In this document: positions 1-10,804 of the stretch, piece after piece
Position numbering within the stretch: the first letter of the stretch is position 1
Layout of the letters: each line of letters begins with the position of its first letter
Assembly (NCBI GenBank): GCA_011799875.1
Contig: CM022298.1
Location: 192,222,423 to 192,286,422, forward strand
Source: Thinopyrum elongatum
Lineage: Eukaryota; Streptophyta; Magnoliopsida; Poales; Poaceae
Reading direction: 5' to 3'
Length of the DNA: 64,000 bases
Notes under the pieces: generated by a model
Seen by the model: only the letters and a program-made list of their open reading frames with translations
What the model was told of the DNA's origin: nothing
The model's database searches: none
Translations under genes and position numbers: made by a program

Positions 1-1716
1 TATAGCGAGGGCGAGTTGGTTGAGGGGGGAAAGAAGGTCTACCAGCGTGGTGGTACAAAGCTCCCGTCCGTGCAACGACCCGCGATCAGAGGCGGTTGAT
101 TGAGCCTAACGGGGAGAAGTAAGTGCATTTACTCTTTTTTAACCTTTTGCCTTCATGTTTCTTCAAATTAATATCTAATGTGTTGGCCTTGTCATACTGC
201 AGGGGTTGGAAACACGCCCTGGTGTCCGCAGGCCCAACCAGGTCCTTGGTGTGCTTTGCCGGCACCACTTGTTTGATTGCAGACCTTCTACAGGTGTCTT
301 GAGGAACACGAGGCGGACGCGGCTATGGTTCTCGAAGCCGAGTGCAAGTGCCTACTTCAGAACTTACGGCACGAGGCTCGAGTGCAGGCTGTTCGAGACT
401 ACTACACCTCGACTAACATTAAGAGGGCCAAGAAGAAGTGCCGCACCAAGTATTTGAGTAAGGAGAAGTACATGAAGGTAATTACCTATTCTTAAGGCCT
501 TGTACTTAGTTTCCTTGATTTGATTCATAGGCGTAGCGCTGAAATTTCTCTTTGTCTAACTTAGGTGCCCCCGAGATGGTGTGCGGATAGGATGGACTGT
601 TGGGAGGCGTTGGTGGATGAGTGGTGCTCTCCCCAGTGGCTAGCCGTCCACAACAAGGCCAGGGATAAGCGTGCCCAAATGCAAGGTGTGCCACACCATC
701 AAGGGAGCTCCAACCTGTTTGAGTACGGGGATCACTGGGTATGTGGTTTGCTTCATGATTCATGCAATTTCATTCTTCATGCTAGCTTGAGCCCTTAACT
801 AATATTTTGTTCCTCTCTTTTAGGCGCGACACAACAAGAAGGACGTGCCACCGTTGTATGACCTCTATGCCATGGCCCATACTGCCCCGTACAAGAAGGC
901 CAAGGCATTCTCTGAGGATGACCTCGATCATCCAGAGAGCTTCACCAACATCTCCTCCCACAACAAGCTCGTGAGGTACAGAGACGTTGGGAAGACGAGG
1001 AAAGGGGAGGACTTCAACCCGAGCCAGAGTCCTTTTGATCCAGAGATCGTGATGCTATCTGGTGGCGGGAGGTACCATGGCTCGGTAGCCATTGGGGATG
1101 GACTCATACGTTGTCCTAGAACTCTCCCGGGGATCAAGAAGCGCCAGACGAGCTCTGATCCTGAGATAAGGCATCGTCCACGGCCAATGGAGCTCGCCAT
1201 GGAGGCTAGGGCCCAGGAGCTTCTGGCGAAGGCAAACAGGCAGGCGGAGCAGAGGGAGAGGGAGTTGGAGGAGAGGACGGCTAGTATGTTGGAGGCGGAG
1301 AGGAACCGGAACGACGCGTCTCACTGGGCCCTATACGAGCTCCTCGTGGTAAGTTTCTCCTGCATGCATATTAGCCAAATCATGCACGTAATGTGTGTTT
1401 CATTACTAACTAATATGACTGATTCGTGAAAACAAAATGTGCAGTCCGTGTGCGAGAAAAACGGTCTGATCCCTCCGCCGATGCCCCAGATTGGTATAGC
1501 GGACACAGTGAGTTTCATTTGAATGGTCATTAGTTACTAGTATTCACATTTCAGTTGCATCATGCTAACGAGACATTGCAAATGATCTTTGGTGCAGCAT
1601 GCCTCCCGACAAGCATCGACCGATCCTTCTCCGTCTCGCACTGGCACAACCCCGACCGGTCCTTCTCCGTCTGGCACTGGCGCAAACCCGACCGGTCCTT
1701 CACCTCCGTGATGATG
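1..1716 (+). pseudogene. CACTA-associated ORF (plant En/Spm Transposase_24-like), broken
   Basis: Exons can be read from GT/AG borders: 1-118, 203-477, 565-738, 824-1348, 1445-1507, 1598-1716, then an intron to 2887. Recognisable pieces are RRPNQVLGVLCRHHLF, the region around EEHEADAAMVLEAECK, then WCADRMDCWEALVDEWC and GVPHHQGSSNL, then the long exon with HPESFTNISSHNKL and a Glu/Arg-rich coiled-coil tail (EARAQELLAKANRQAEQ). This is the order seen in the accessory protein of grass CACTA elements, not the catalytic transposase. It is a pseudogene: a TGA interrupts the first exon near 97, and the second exon changes frame near 270. The coding frame before base 1 is not visible. The last exon after 2888 cannot be defined. 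Confidence 0.68.
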
Positions 1717-1764
1717 GTAAGTTTTCCCAAGTGTTTTGCTTAACAAATGCATACTTAGCTTAAG

Positions 1765-2720
1765 AAATGACCTACTTAGCTCCAAAATGACCTATACTTA
1801 GCTTATTTTCCTCGAAAATGACATAATAACCTTACTTAGCTCCAAAATGACATATTTTACCTAGTATAGCTATAAAATGACCTATACTTAGCATTTTTTC
1901 TTCCAAAATGACTTCATATGCTTAGTTAGCTAAAAATGGCATAACTACCTAGGATAGCTCAATAATGATCTATAATTAGCTTAGCTAGTTCATTTATGAC
2001 ATAATTAGCTCACTTAGGTAAAAAAAATGGCATAATAACCTTGGTTTAGCTCCAAAATGACCTATACTTAGCTTATTTTCCTCGAAAATGACATAATAAC
2101 CTTACTTAGCTCAAAATGACATATTTTACCTAGGATAGCTATAAAATGACCTATACTTAGCATTTTTTTCCTCCAAAATGACTTGATATGCTTAGTTAGC
2201 TAAAAATGGCAACTACTACCTAGGATAGTTCAATAATGATCTATAATTAGCTTAGCTAGTTCATTTATGACATAATTAGCTCACTTAGGTAAAAAAATAG
2301 CATAATAACCTTGGTTTAGCTCCAAAATGACCTATACTTAGCTTATTTTCCTCGAAAATTACATAATAACCTTACTTAGCTCCAAACTAACATACTTTAC
2401 CTAGGATAGCTATAAAATGACCTATACTTAGCATTTTTTCCTCCTAAATGACTTAATATGCTTAGTTAGCTCAAAAATGGCATAACTACCTAGGTTAGCT
2501 CAAAAATGACCTAGACTTAGCTTCTTCAGTTCATTTATGACATACTTAGCATACTTAGGTAAAAAATGGCATGATAACCTTGGTTTAGCTCCAAAATGAC
2601 ATAGATTTAGCTTATTTTCCTCCAAAATGACATAATAACCTTACTAAGCTCCAAAATGACCTATTTACCTAGCTTAGCTCTAAAATGACCTACACTTAGC
2701 ATTTTTACCTAGCTTAGCTA
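1765..2720 (+). repeat. 270-bp tandem repeat inside the last CACTA intron
   Basis: The landmark gcttattttcct recurs at 1801, 2071, 2341 and 2610, giving a period of 270 bp over about 3.5 units. Each unit is itself built from degenerate 25-30 bp pieces of the form ttagct...aaaatgacnta. The array lies wholly between a GTAAGT donor at 1717 and a TTTGCAG acceptor ending at 2887, so it is intronic. No coding capacity is seen. Confidence 0.85.
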
Positions 2721-2746
2721 AAAAATGTCATTTTTACCTACCTTAG

Positions 2747-2872
2747 TTAGAAGAAGAAGAAGATAAAGAAGAGGAGAGGAGAAAAAGAAAGAGAAGAAAA
2801 ATTCTTCTTCTTTTTCTTCTTTTTCTTCTTCTTCTTCTAGCTAGTCTTCTTCTTCTTCTTCTAACTTTCTTC
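2747..2872. repeat. Purine/pyrimidine inverted repeat (GAA/TTC)
   Basis: A purine run rich in gaagaa (about 2749-2800) is followed directly by a pyrimidine run rich in ttcttc (about 2801-2872). The two arms are complementary and could fold into a hairpin or a triplex. It sits just upstream of the splice acceptor at 2887, where the pyrimidine arm could serve as an extended polypyrimidine tract. Confidence 0.75.
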
Positions 2873-3025
2873 TTTCCCAATTTGCAGATTTCCTTTAGAT
2901 GAGGAAGCTTGCATTGATGGAGTCTACTCTTCTCCTTGTGCTTCCTTTATGTTTTTGGAAACTTGTTGTTGGATATGTATGTATGGATGAAACCATTTTA
3001 TGTTGGATATGTTGTTGGATAACTT

Positions 3026-3100
3026 GTTGTTGGAAACTTGTTATATATATGTTGTTGGAAACTTGTTATATATATGTTGTTGGAAACTTGTTATATATAT
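3026..3100 (+). repeat. 25-bp tandem repeat, three copies
   Basis: Three nearly perfect units starting gttgttggaaacttgttata lie at 3026, 3051 and 3076, with a partial copy before them. They lie between the last exon and the subterminal palindromes of the CACTA element. Confidence 0.8.
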
Positions 3101-3147
3101 CTGTGAAATTGAATGAATTTAAGAAAAAAAAGAAAAAAAAGGGGTTG

Positions 3148-3660
3148 TACAGGCTCTTTGCCGTCTGCTGGCAGACGGCGAAGAGCTTTGCCATCAGCAA
3201 GCAGACGGCAAAGCTGCCACATGGCAGCTACCTGTGCAACCTGGGGTGCACTGGGCTGGCCTATTTGGCAGCTTTGCTGTCTGCTGGCAGACGGCAAAGA
3301 CCTTTGCATCTTTGCCGTCTGCCAGCTGACGGCATAGCAAGCCACGTGGCAGCTACCTGGGCTGGCCTATTTGGGCACTTTGCCGTCTGCTGGCAGACAG
3401 CAAAGCACGCCGTTAACCCTCTAACGGACCTAAGCTGCCACGTGTGCCATCCAGGCTCTTTGCCGTCCGCTGGCAGCCTTTACATCTTTGCCGTCCGCCA
3501 GCAGACGGCAAAGAGCCCTTTGCCGTAGTCTTTTCAGCCGGATGTGTTGCCGTCTGCCGTAGTCTTTTCAGCCGGATGTGTTGCCGTCTGCTGGCTGACG
3601 GCAAAGGCCTTTGCCGTCCACCAGGCATGCCTTTGCCGTCAGCCATGGCAGACGGCAAAG
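3148..3660. repeat. CACTA subterminal palindromic repeats
   Basis: At least eight copies of TTTGCCGTC or its complement GACGGCAAAG occur, often as back-to-back palindromes such as TTTGCCGTCTGC next to GCAGACGGCAAAG. Copies occur at about 3159, 3184, 3288, 3312, 3379, 3461, 3487, 3594 and 3646. Such repeats are known transposase-binding arrays near CACTA ends. Spacing is irregular, which rules out a simple satellite. Confidence 0.8.
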
Positions 3661-3675
3661 CTCCTGATTCCTGTA

Positions 3676-4490
3676 ACTATTGTTGTACCCACCATGTTGG
3701 CAAGAAGTTTAGCAAGCTTATTAGCTTTCTCTTGTTTGGCGCTTAAATCCTGCAACTATTGTTGTTGCATCAGAAAGTATGCATCTGAATTCTGCAGGGA
3801 CTTCCTGAGTCCTTCGACTTCTTGTCGCAACACAGCTGATAGATGTCTTTCAACTTGTAGTTGAGACACGAGAAGCCGAACTGATTCAGGCATCGAGTTC
3901 GAAGAGCTTGTGCCAGCAGTAGTGGCCAGTAACTCGAACACTACATCAAGACAGGACTTTGGGGTTGTCTCACTATCTGCAAGATAGTTTTTATCAGCTT
4001 TCTTGGAGACCAACAGGGATGTCTCACTATTTTGAACCTTATCTGCATTACTTCCTTTACCATTGCATAATGGGGTACTCTTCTCCAATATTTTGTTGGC
4101 ATTCTAAAAGAGAAACAAGCAGACACATCACAAGTTTAGCATGTTGTATATGGAACTCATTTTGGTAAACCAGTTCAGTAGTAAAGTGGACAGGATAACA
4201 ACATGAAACAAACATATATCTATGTAGTATGGTCACTGTATGGTCCATATCATTCTAGTTTATGTTGCCAAATTAAGATAGACACACAGTTCAAATCATA
4301 TCTGTTTAAGGCAAAGCAGCATAGACAAAATATAAGTGTGGGAAACTACACAGCACTAACAACACTTGTAATGTGGATGACATGAGAACATAACTGTTTA
4401 TACAATTGAAACTGAAATCAACATAGAGCAAGTTACAACAGCAAACCAGTTAAAGAAACAGGTTTAAAACATACCTGTTGCGCCACTAGT
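3676..4490 (-). pseudogene. Fragment of a plant transposon-type gene with one intron
   Basis: On the minus strand an exon ends at 4475 (donor GTATGT), an intron runs 4474-4104 and the next exon starts at 4103 after a CTTTTAG acceptor. Its reading frame covers about 110 residues with SVRLLVSQLQVERHLS and a heptad-like tail (VEGLRKSLQNSDAYFLMQQQ), typical of C-terminal coiled coils in plant transposon proteins. A TAG stop follows the QQQ run, after which a similar frame (QDLSAKQEKANKLAKLLANM) continues, so the gene is broken. Family is uncertain; it resembles CACTA accessory proteins. It abuts the element-A gag fragment with no clear border. Confidence 0.4.
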
Positions 4491-4802
4491 GAGTTTACAA
4501 ACTTTGCTTCTATTTGGTGGAGTGAGTATTGCCGTGTTAATGCAAACAATATACCTACTACTTGGGATGCTTTAAGACGAGCTATACGACAGCGTTACGT
4601 TCCTTCATATTATGCTCATGACAAACTAAATGAATTGCAATGTTTACAACAAGGTAGTAGTTCTGTAGAGGATTATTATCAAGAATTGCAAACTGGCTTG
4701 ATGCAATGTGGATTAGTTGAAACCGAAGATGCTATGATGGCTAGATTTTTAAGTGGTATGAATCTTGATATTCAAGATGTCTTGGACTATAAGGAGTACA
4801 AT
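4491..4802 (+). pseudogene. Element A gag, first part
   Basis: An open frame reads from about 4498 into the insertion site of M. It has the Ty3/Gypsy gag core: FASIWWSEYCRVNANNIPTT, then ALRRAIRQRYVPSYY and a helical stretch LQQGSSSVEDYYQELQTG. The frame is interrupted at codon AAT (4800-4802) by M and resumes at 14658. The N-terminus is missing because the element is cut at about 4490. Role in the family: the capsid protein of the virus-like particle. Confidence 0.7.
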
Positions 4803-6393
4803 TGTAGGATCGAAAGTAGGTCTAGAGGGGGGGGGGGGTGATTAGACTACTTGACCAAATAAAAATCTAGCCTTTTCCCAATTTCAAGTCTTGGCAGATT
4901 TTAGCAACTTAGCACAAGTCAAGCAATCAACCTACACATGCAATTCTAAGAGTGTGGCAGTGGAAAGTAAAACATTGCATATGAAGGTAAAGGGAAGAGT
5001 TTGGAGAAGGCAAACGCAATGTAGACATGGAGATTTTTGGCGTGGTTCCGATAGGTGGTGCTATCGTACGTCCACGTTGATGGAGACTTCAACCCATGAA
5101 GGGTACCGGTTGCGCGAGTCCACGGAGGGCTCCACCCACGAAGGGTCCATAAAGAAGCAACCTTGTCTATCCCACCATGGCCATCGCCCACGAAGGACTT
5201 GCCTCACTCGGGTAGATCTTCACGAAGTAGGCGATCTCCTTGCCCTTACAAACTCCTTGGTTCAACTCCACAATCTTGTCGGAGGCTCCCAAGTGACACC
5301 TAACCAATCTAGGAGACACCACTCTCCAAAAGGTAATAGATGGTGTGATGATGATGAACTCCTTGCTCTTGTGCTTCAAATGATAGTCTCCCCAACACTC
5401 AACTCTCTCTCACACAGATTTGGCTATGGTGGAAAGATGATTTGAGTGGAAAGCAACTTGGGGAAGGCTAGAGATCAAGATTCTTGTGGTTGGATTGGAA
5501 TGTCTTGGTCTCAACACATGAGTAGGTGGTTCTCTCTCAGAAAATGAGTAGTGGAAGTGTAGGCACGTTCTGATGGCTCTCTCACAAATGGAGATGGGGA
5601 TGGAGGGGTATATATAGCCTCCACACAAAATCCAACCGTTACACACATTTGACCCAACTCGGTCAGACCGAATAGAAGAACTCGGTGAGACCGATTCAGT
5701 TCAAAATGTGAACGTTAGGAATCTCGGTGGGACCGACATGATCAACTCGGTGGGACCGATGTGCTAGGGCTAGGGCAAAACCTCATCTCGGTGAGACCGA
5801 TTGCATGAACTCGGTGAGACCAATTTCAGCAAAGAGCAAACAGAGAGTTGGTCAGGCAAACTCGGTGGGACCGATTGCACATTTCGGTGAGACCGAAATA
5901 ATTACAACAGGCAACAGAGAGTTTGCAAGGCCATCTCGGTGAGACTGAGATCCGTATCGGTGAGACCGAATTGTCTAGGGTTTCTGGCAGTGGCTATGTC
6001 AAGTGAACTCGATGGCACCGGATAGATCAAATCGGTGGGGTTGAGTTTGACTTTGGATTTTGGACATGTGTGGAAATGAGAAAGTGGCTGAGGGTTTTGG
6101 AGTGATATCACTAAGCACTTTGAGCAAGTAGACCATTAAGCAACACCTCATCCCCTTTTAATAGCATTGGCTTTCCTATGGACTCAATGTGATCTTGGAT
6201 CACTAAAATAGAAATGAAGAGTCTTGAGCTTGAGCCAATCTTTGTCCTTAGCATTTTGAGGGGTCCACATCTCTAGTCCATGCCATGCCAATCATTGAAC
6301 TTTCTGAAATATTTAACTTGAATGGATATTAGTTCAATGAGCTATATGTTGCTATGAATTACCAAAACCACCCGGGGATTAGTTGCACTTTCA
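4803..6393 (-). repeat. 3' LTR of element M
   Basis: 1591 bp, starting tgtaggatcg and ending gcactttca on the plus strand. It matches 13071-14652 along its whole length with about 37 substitutions, a 2-bp indel and a longer G-run after tctaga. It carries a TATA box on the minus strand (tatatata at 5609-5616) and a cluster of TCGGTnnnACCGA palindromes at 5660-6050. Confidence 0.92.
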
Positions 6394-6953
6394 ATCTCCC
6401 CCTTTTTGGTAAATGATGACAACATATAGATCAAAGCTTCGACAAATGATAATATGAATGAAATACATCGTCGCTTTGAGAAGTATGTGATAAGCAAGAG
6501 CTCCCCCTAAATTTGTGCATTATTTAAAATTTGCTTTTGAATGCAAATGCACAATCGATTAGGATCATGGGTCACTCTTCCATGTCACATACATCTTGGT
6601 GGAGCGCTCAAAATGATAAGATATAAACAACATGCACTCATCACCAAGGATAAACATGATTGATCATACACAAATATCATAGATAGCATCATGCAAGAAC
6701 ACATTAAGGTAGAGTATGATCAAACACATGATCACAAGAGTATCTCACAAACAAGCACAAATTGTAGCATGAATCAAACAAGCAAACGATCAAAGCAAAT
6801 GATCAAAGTAGCAAGAGAGGCAACAAAAAAGCAAAACGCGCTCTCTCTCGAAGCCTAATGATCTATACACTTTCTCCCCCTTTGGCAACAAGTTACCAAA
6901 AAGCTTGAAAATGCATAGTGCTATGCGGCACTCTAGGCACGATCTCCAGGAGC
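6394..6953 (-). other. Element M polypurine tract and 3' non-coding region
   Basis: Directly beside the left LTR the minus strand reads ccaaaaagggggagat (6394-6409), a good polypurine tract for plus-strand DNA synthesis. A second purine run, ccaaagggggagaaag, lies at about 6874-6889. The remaining sequence to 6953 is AT-rich with no ORF. Confidence 0.75.
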
Positions 6954-9059
6954 TCATGAAGTGGTCTTCTGGCTGGTTGCTCCGGTGTGCATAGATGGCG
7001 TGGAGAGGAGTCCGTCTGCAAATACTTCAGCTGATGTCTGTGGAGCTGGAGGAGTTGAAACTGGAGGTGCAACAGTGGCAGTTGCTGTAGGTGCTGAGAG
7101 TGTAGTCCTAGTGTCACTGACAACTGGCACTGCTGAAGACCTCTGTGCCCTTGGCACTCGCTGAAAAGTGTTTGTGGTAGGTCTGTCATTCCTGTCCTCA
7201 ACTTCTTCCTGGAGCTTCTCCACAGTGGTTTGGATCTCTGTGACCTTCACATCTAGATCATGGAATTTAGTCTCAATGATCCTCTCAAGACTTTCTTGAT
7301 TCTGAGTCAGGGTGGCCAAGCCCTTCTCAATCCTCACAGTAGCTTCAAGCAGATAACTGAGTTGATCTTGCTTGGTCTTGAGCATCATAGTTGAAGCATC
7401 TGGTGCACTAGCTGCCTTTGCTGCTTTTGCAGCCTTTGCTCTCTCTCTCTCTCTTCTCCTGAGCTTCAGCACATGTTGGATGAGATGCATCCATGACAAT
7501 CTCATTGTCCTCAAATTCTGGCCTCAAGGGAAGATGCTCTTTATCTAGAAGATATGTCCCTGTTCCCATCTTGGAGTTGATCAACATCTGTATGTGAGGG
7601 GCATATCCACATGATCTCTTCTGATCAGTTGCAGTTCTCTTCATTGTCTCAACAATCAAAGTCATCACTTTGAACTTCTGTGGCACATCAAACATATGGA
7701 GCAAGTTGATGGAGTGACCACGGATCATCCTATGATCTCCTGACTTAGGCAACAGAGTGTGCCTCAGAATGGTGTTGATGGTGGTCAATCCTGACAACAG
7801 ATAGTATATAGACCCAAGCTTGTGAGTCTCCAAGGCATCATCAGGAATAGTCTTGTACATATTCGCCATGGAGTTGTGATCCTTCCTTGGCTTGGCATAT
7901 ACATCAGTGTCATTTTCATCTTCCTTTGGGGCATTGATCAACTTGGCCCATTCAAAAATAGTTGATTGATACTTGGTTCCCTCTATTATCCAGACAATCC
8001 TTCCATCTGGGTAGAAGTGAGCAGTGGAGTAGAATTGCATTATCATTTCATCATTCCAGTTGGTCAACTTCTGACCAACAAACTTGTCCACTTCATTCAT
8101 CCTGAAGCTCTCATGCACACCTGGGAAGTAGTCCTCATTGTCATCAATATATGTCCAGTCAACCCATCTCATGTCACTGACAATGGGCTTCTTGTCTAGC
8201 AAGACTATCTCATAGAAGTCCTGTTGTTCCTTGGTGTGGAAACGATAATCTATAATAGTCCTTCTCCTGGTGGCATAGGGATCAGTCTGTCTCTAGAGTC
8301 TCAGACCTGCATCCTTCCTTTCCTTCATGTTTTCAGCAATAGGATGATCATCACTATGATCTGGAATCTTTGGCTTCAACTTTCTAAGCACTTGTGACTC
8401 TTCTTCCTCTTGAACTTCAGGCACTGGGGCCTTGTTCTTCTCAGCAGCAGATATGTTTCTGGTGGATCTCTTGGGTGCAGAAGGTTTTGGAGCTTGAGCT
8501 TGAGTTAGGCTTGGGGGCTGACTTGGGCTTAGATGGAGCAGCCCCAGTCCTTATAGCATCCCCCATGAGCTTCTGAGTCTTTGGAGGTGGTACAGCTGGC
8601 TCTTCCTCCTCCTCTTCCTCATCAGAGTATTTCATCATAGATGGTTTGCCAATGACTCTGGCAATGGTCTTCTTCACTCTCTCCTTCCTCTTCTTTCCTC
8701 CAGCAACCTCTTCTTCTCCAGCAGCACTTGGTGTAGCAGCATCAGCTTGAGTAGAGGCTCTGGCTTTTGACATAGGCTTCCTCTTGGCAGGAGCTTTCTT
8801 TGGCATACCAGGCTTTGTGGCAGCAGCAGCAGCATACTCCTTCTTTAGCACTTTTTTCTTTGAGGTTACCTCCTCATCAACAACAAAGTCCTCATCCTCA
8901 GATTCTGAAGTTCTCTTCTTTCTTTGCCTAGTTGCAGCCTTAGGCAAGTTGCTTGGAGTGCTTCTGCTACCTTCATCATAACTGCTGTTGGAGGGACTAG
9001 TGCCCTCACTGAGATTCACTTGCTCTTCAGACCTGTTCTAACTGTCACTGCCCTCTGAC
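6954..9059 (-). pseudogene. Element M extra ORF (post-gag accessory protein), broken
   Basis: Minus-strand frames run consecutively 9019-8441, 8202-7408 and 7514-6954. The first is Lys/Glu/Ser-rich with NLS-like clusters (KKRKERVKKTI) and an acidic run (SDEEEEEEEP). The middle frame is a globular region with WVDWTYIDDNEDYFPGVHES and HSINLLHMFDVPQKFKVM. The last frame has an Ala/Lys helix, a coiled coil (FHDLDVKVTEIQTTVEKLQE) and a Pro/Ala/Thr-rich tail. Frameshifts near 8445 and 7450 and an in-frame stop near 8296 break it. Such ORFs in SIRE/Maximus-type elements have been called env-like, but I see no signal peptide or membrane segment, so an envelope role is not supported. Function unknown. 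Confidence 0.6.
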
Positions 9060-10804
9060 ATCTCTAAAACTGGCCCTGTGAATAGATGGATATAGATAGA
9101 CTGGATGAGCATCACAAAGCACAGCTATTTTGCAAAAATATTGAGACAAAAACTTAACTTTAGTTTTTTGCAGAAAGCATTTCGGAGCTACCGATTTTAC
9201 AAACTCGGTGACACCGAAGCACAAACAGAGTCTAAACATGCAGTTTCGGTCAGACCAAAATGCAGTTCGGTGACTCCGAGATGCTAGGGTTTCACAGAGT
9301 AAGTGATTTTGGTCACACCGATTAGTATACTTCGGTCAGACCGAGTAGTACTTGTGCAATGGCCTAAGCCAAATCGGTGAGACCGAGATCCTCAGATCGG
9401 TCGGTCCGAGATGAGTTCGGCGGAAACCTAACCCTAAGTTTTTGCATCAAATCTATTCTAATGGAATTTTTTGGTGGATAGATTTAGCGCATTCATGGAA
9501 AGAACAATGTCAATGATCTTTGTGCAAGAATCGGAATAAGAGAACGCACAAAGAGGTCGAGTTCGTACCCTAACTCGGCGACGAACTCGCTACGGCGACA
9601 ACGGCGGTGAGATTTTCCGTTGACGACGACGGAGACCAGCGGCAGGAGGCACTGGCGACGACGACGATGATTCGGAGGCCAAGGGGGCGGCAGGCTGGGA
9701 GGCGCGATAGAGTGGTTTGGAGGAATTTCCAAATTTTCAACCCGCGGTATATATACCCAGTCACTGTCGATGTGACCGAGTGGAATGACTCGGTGGCACC
9801 GAGATGCAAAACTGCTAGTAGTTACTGCAACTTGGTGTCACCGAATTGTTCAAATCGGTTGCACCGAGATGAAAACCTAGATCAACTTAATGAATTCGGT
9901 GAGACCGAGTGTGATGAGTTGGTCGGACCGAGATGCATTAAGAGGTTTTGGAAGTTTAAGCCCTTGACGGATCGGTGGCTCCGAGTGCTCCTCACCCAGA
10001 GGGTCCAAATTCGACTTGTTCAAACTTTGTGATGTAGCATGAATAGAGTTTGAGACGAGAAAAGCATAGATAGCTAGAGGGAGTACTTAGGCATTCTTGT
10101 CCATCCATTTGGCAAAAAGAAAAACCAAACAATCAAAGCAACAAATGGATGTCCTCGAATGGAGAAAATTATGCAACCAACATGCTCACACAATAAGATA
10201 GCAAATAAGATATGTGGCAAAGCATGCACAAACACTCTAGCATCTATCAAGCAATTGGCGATGACTAGGTCATCTATATATGAGTATATTGACTTAGGAG
10301 TCAAATGAGAACATTTGATCATAGGTCATACTCATCGTTTAAGCACAAGTGGGGTTACCACTTTTACATAAAGCATTGTTGTGTTCACATCATTAGAGTT
10401 GCTTTAGCTCAATTCTTAGAGCAAAGCTCCCCCTAGATGTGATATCCCCCCTAAGAGGGATGAACTAACCTTGGGTTTTGTCGATGATGACTTCATGTAG
10501 ACGTTGAAGATGTGGATGCTCAATGTTGATGTAGATCATTTGGAGCAATCCATTGGAGTGAGTTGCACTTTCAATACCTACATGGGTTAGTCCCACAAGG
10601 AATACACAAGGATATCCATAGACATAGAGTGAAACACACGTATGATGATGTCCATGAAAGCATTAGGTTACCTTGTCCCTTGTCTTACCAACAAGAGGGT
10701 TTGTGACTCCTTGAACTAGTGCAAGATATGAAAGTTGATTGCACTTGTCCTTGCCAAAATGAATATGAGTGAAGTATGTTGGCGGAGTCACCCTCAAGAA
10801 CTCT
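9060..10804 (-). other. Element M spacer between gag and extra ORF
   Basis: This 1.7-kb stretch occupies the position where pol would be. No protease, integrase or RT motif is visible on either strand. It contains a promoter-like segment (separate entry), two clusters of TCGGTnnnACCGA palindromes (9190-9420 and 9765-9990), and at 10561-10573 a 13-bp match (agttgcactttca) to the LTR terminus. Confidence 0.6.
9740..9990 (-). promoter_or_regulatory. Probable internal promoter of element M
   Basis: On the minus strand a TATA box (tatatata, 9748-9755) lies just downstream of a cluster of TCGGTnnnACCGA palindromes (9765-9990). A GC-rich possible leader follows (9740-9500), and the extra ORF begins further downstream. 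The LTR has the same order: palindromes 13915-14310, then TATA at 13868-13875. This suggests the extra ORF has its own transcript. No experimental support is available from sequence. Confidence 0.5.

Larger units (their letters stand above)
1..3675 (+). mobile_element. CACTA (En/Spm-type) DNA transposon, 3' part
   Basis: The left end lies outside the window. The stretch holds, in order, a multi-exon gene of the plant En/Spm-associated type, a long intron filled with tandem repeats, and a block of palindromic TTTGCCGTC...GACGGCAAAG subterminal repeats up to about 3660. Such subterminal arrays bind the transposase in CACTA elements. The right terminal inverted repeat should end ...TAGTG; the sequence after the last repeat reads cctgtaact near 3669-3677, which may be a mutated end. 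The right border is therefore approximate and no 3-bp TSD can be assigned. Class is supported by both the gene and the repeats; the exact family is not claimed. Confidence 0.7.

Noticed and set aside
4486..4494. cactagtg as the terminal sequence of a CACTA element
   Set aside because: No matching inverted copy or 3-bp TSD is seen, and the bases can be read in frame with the gag of A.
5660..6050. CRISPR-like short palindromic repeats in the LTR of M
   Set aside because: Spacing is irregular and the copies are only 13-18 bp; they are LTR regulatory motifs.
7966..8199. Plus-strand ORF opposite the extra ORF of M
   Set aside because: A shadow of the minus-strand coding sequence with no independent support.
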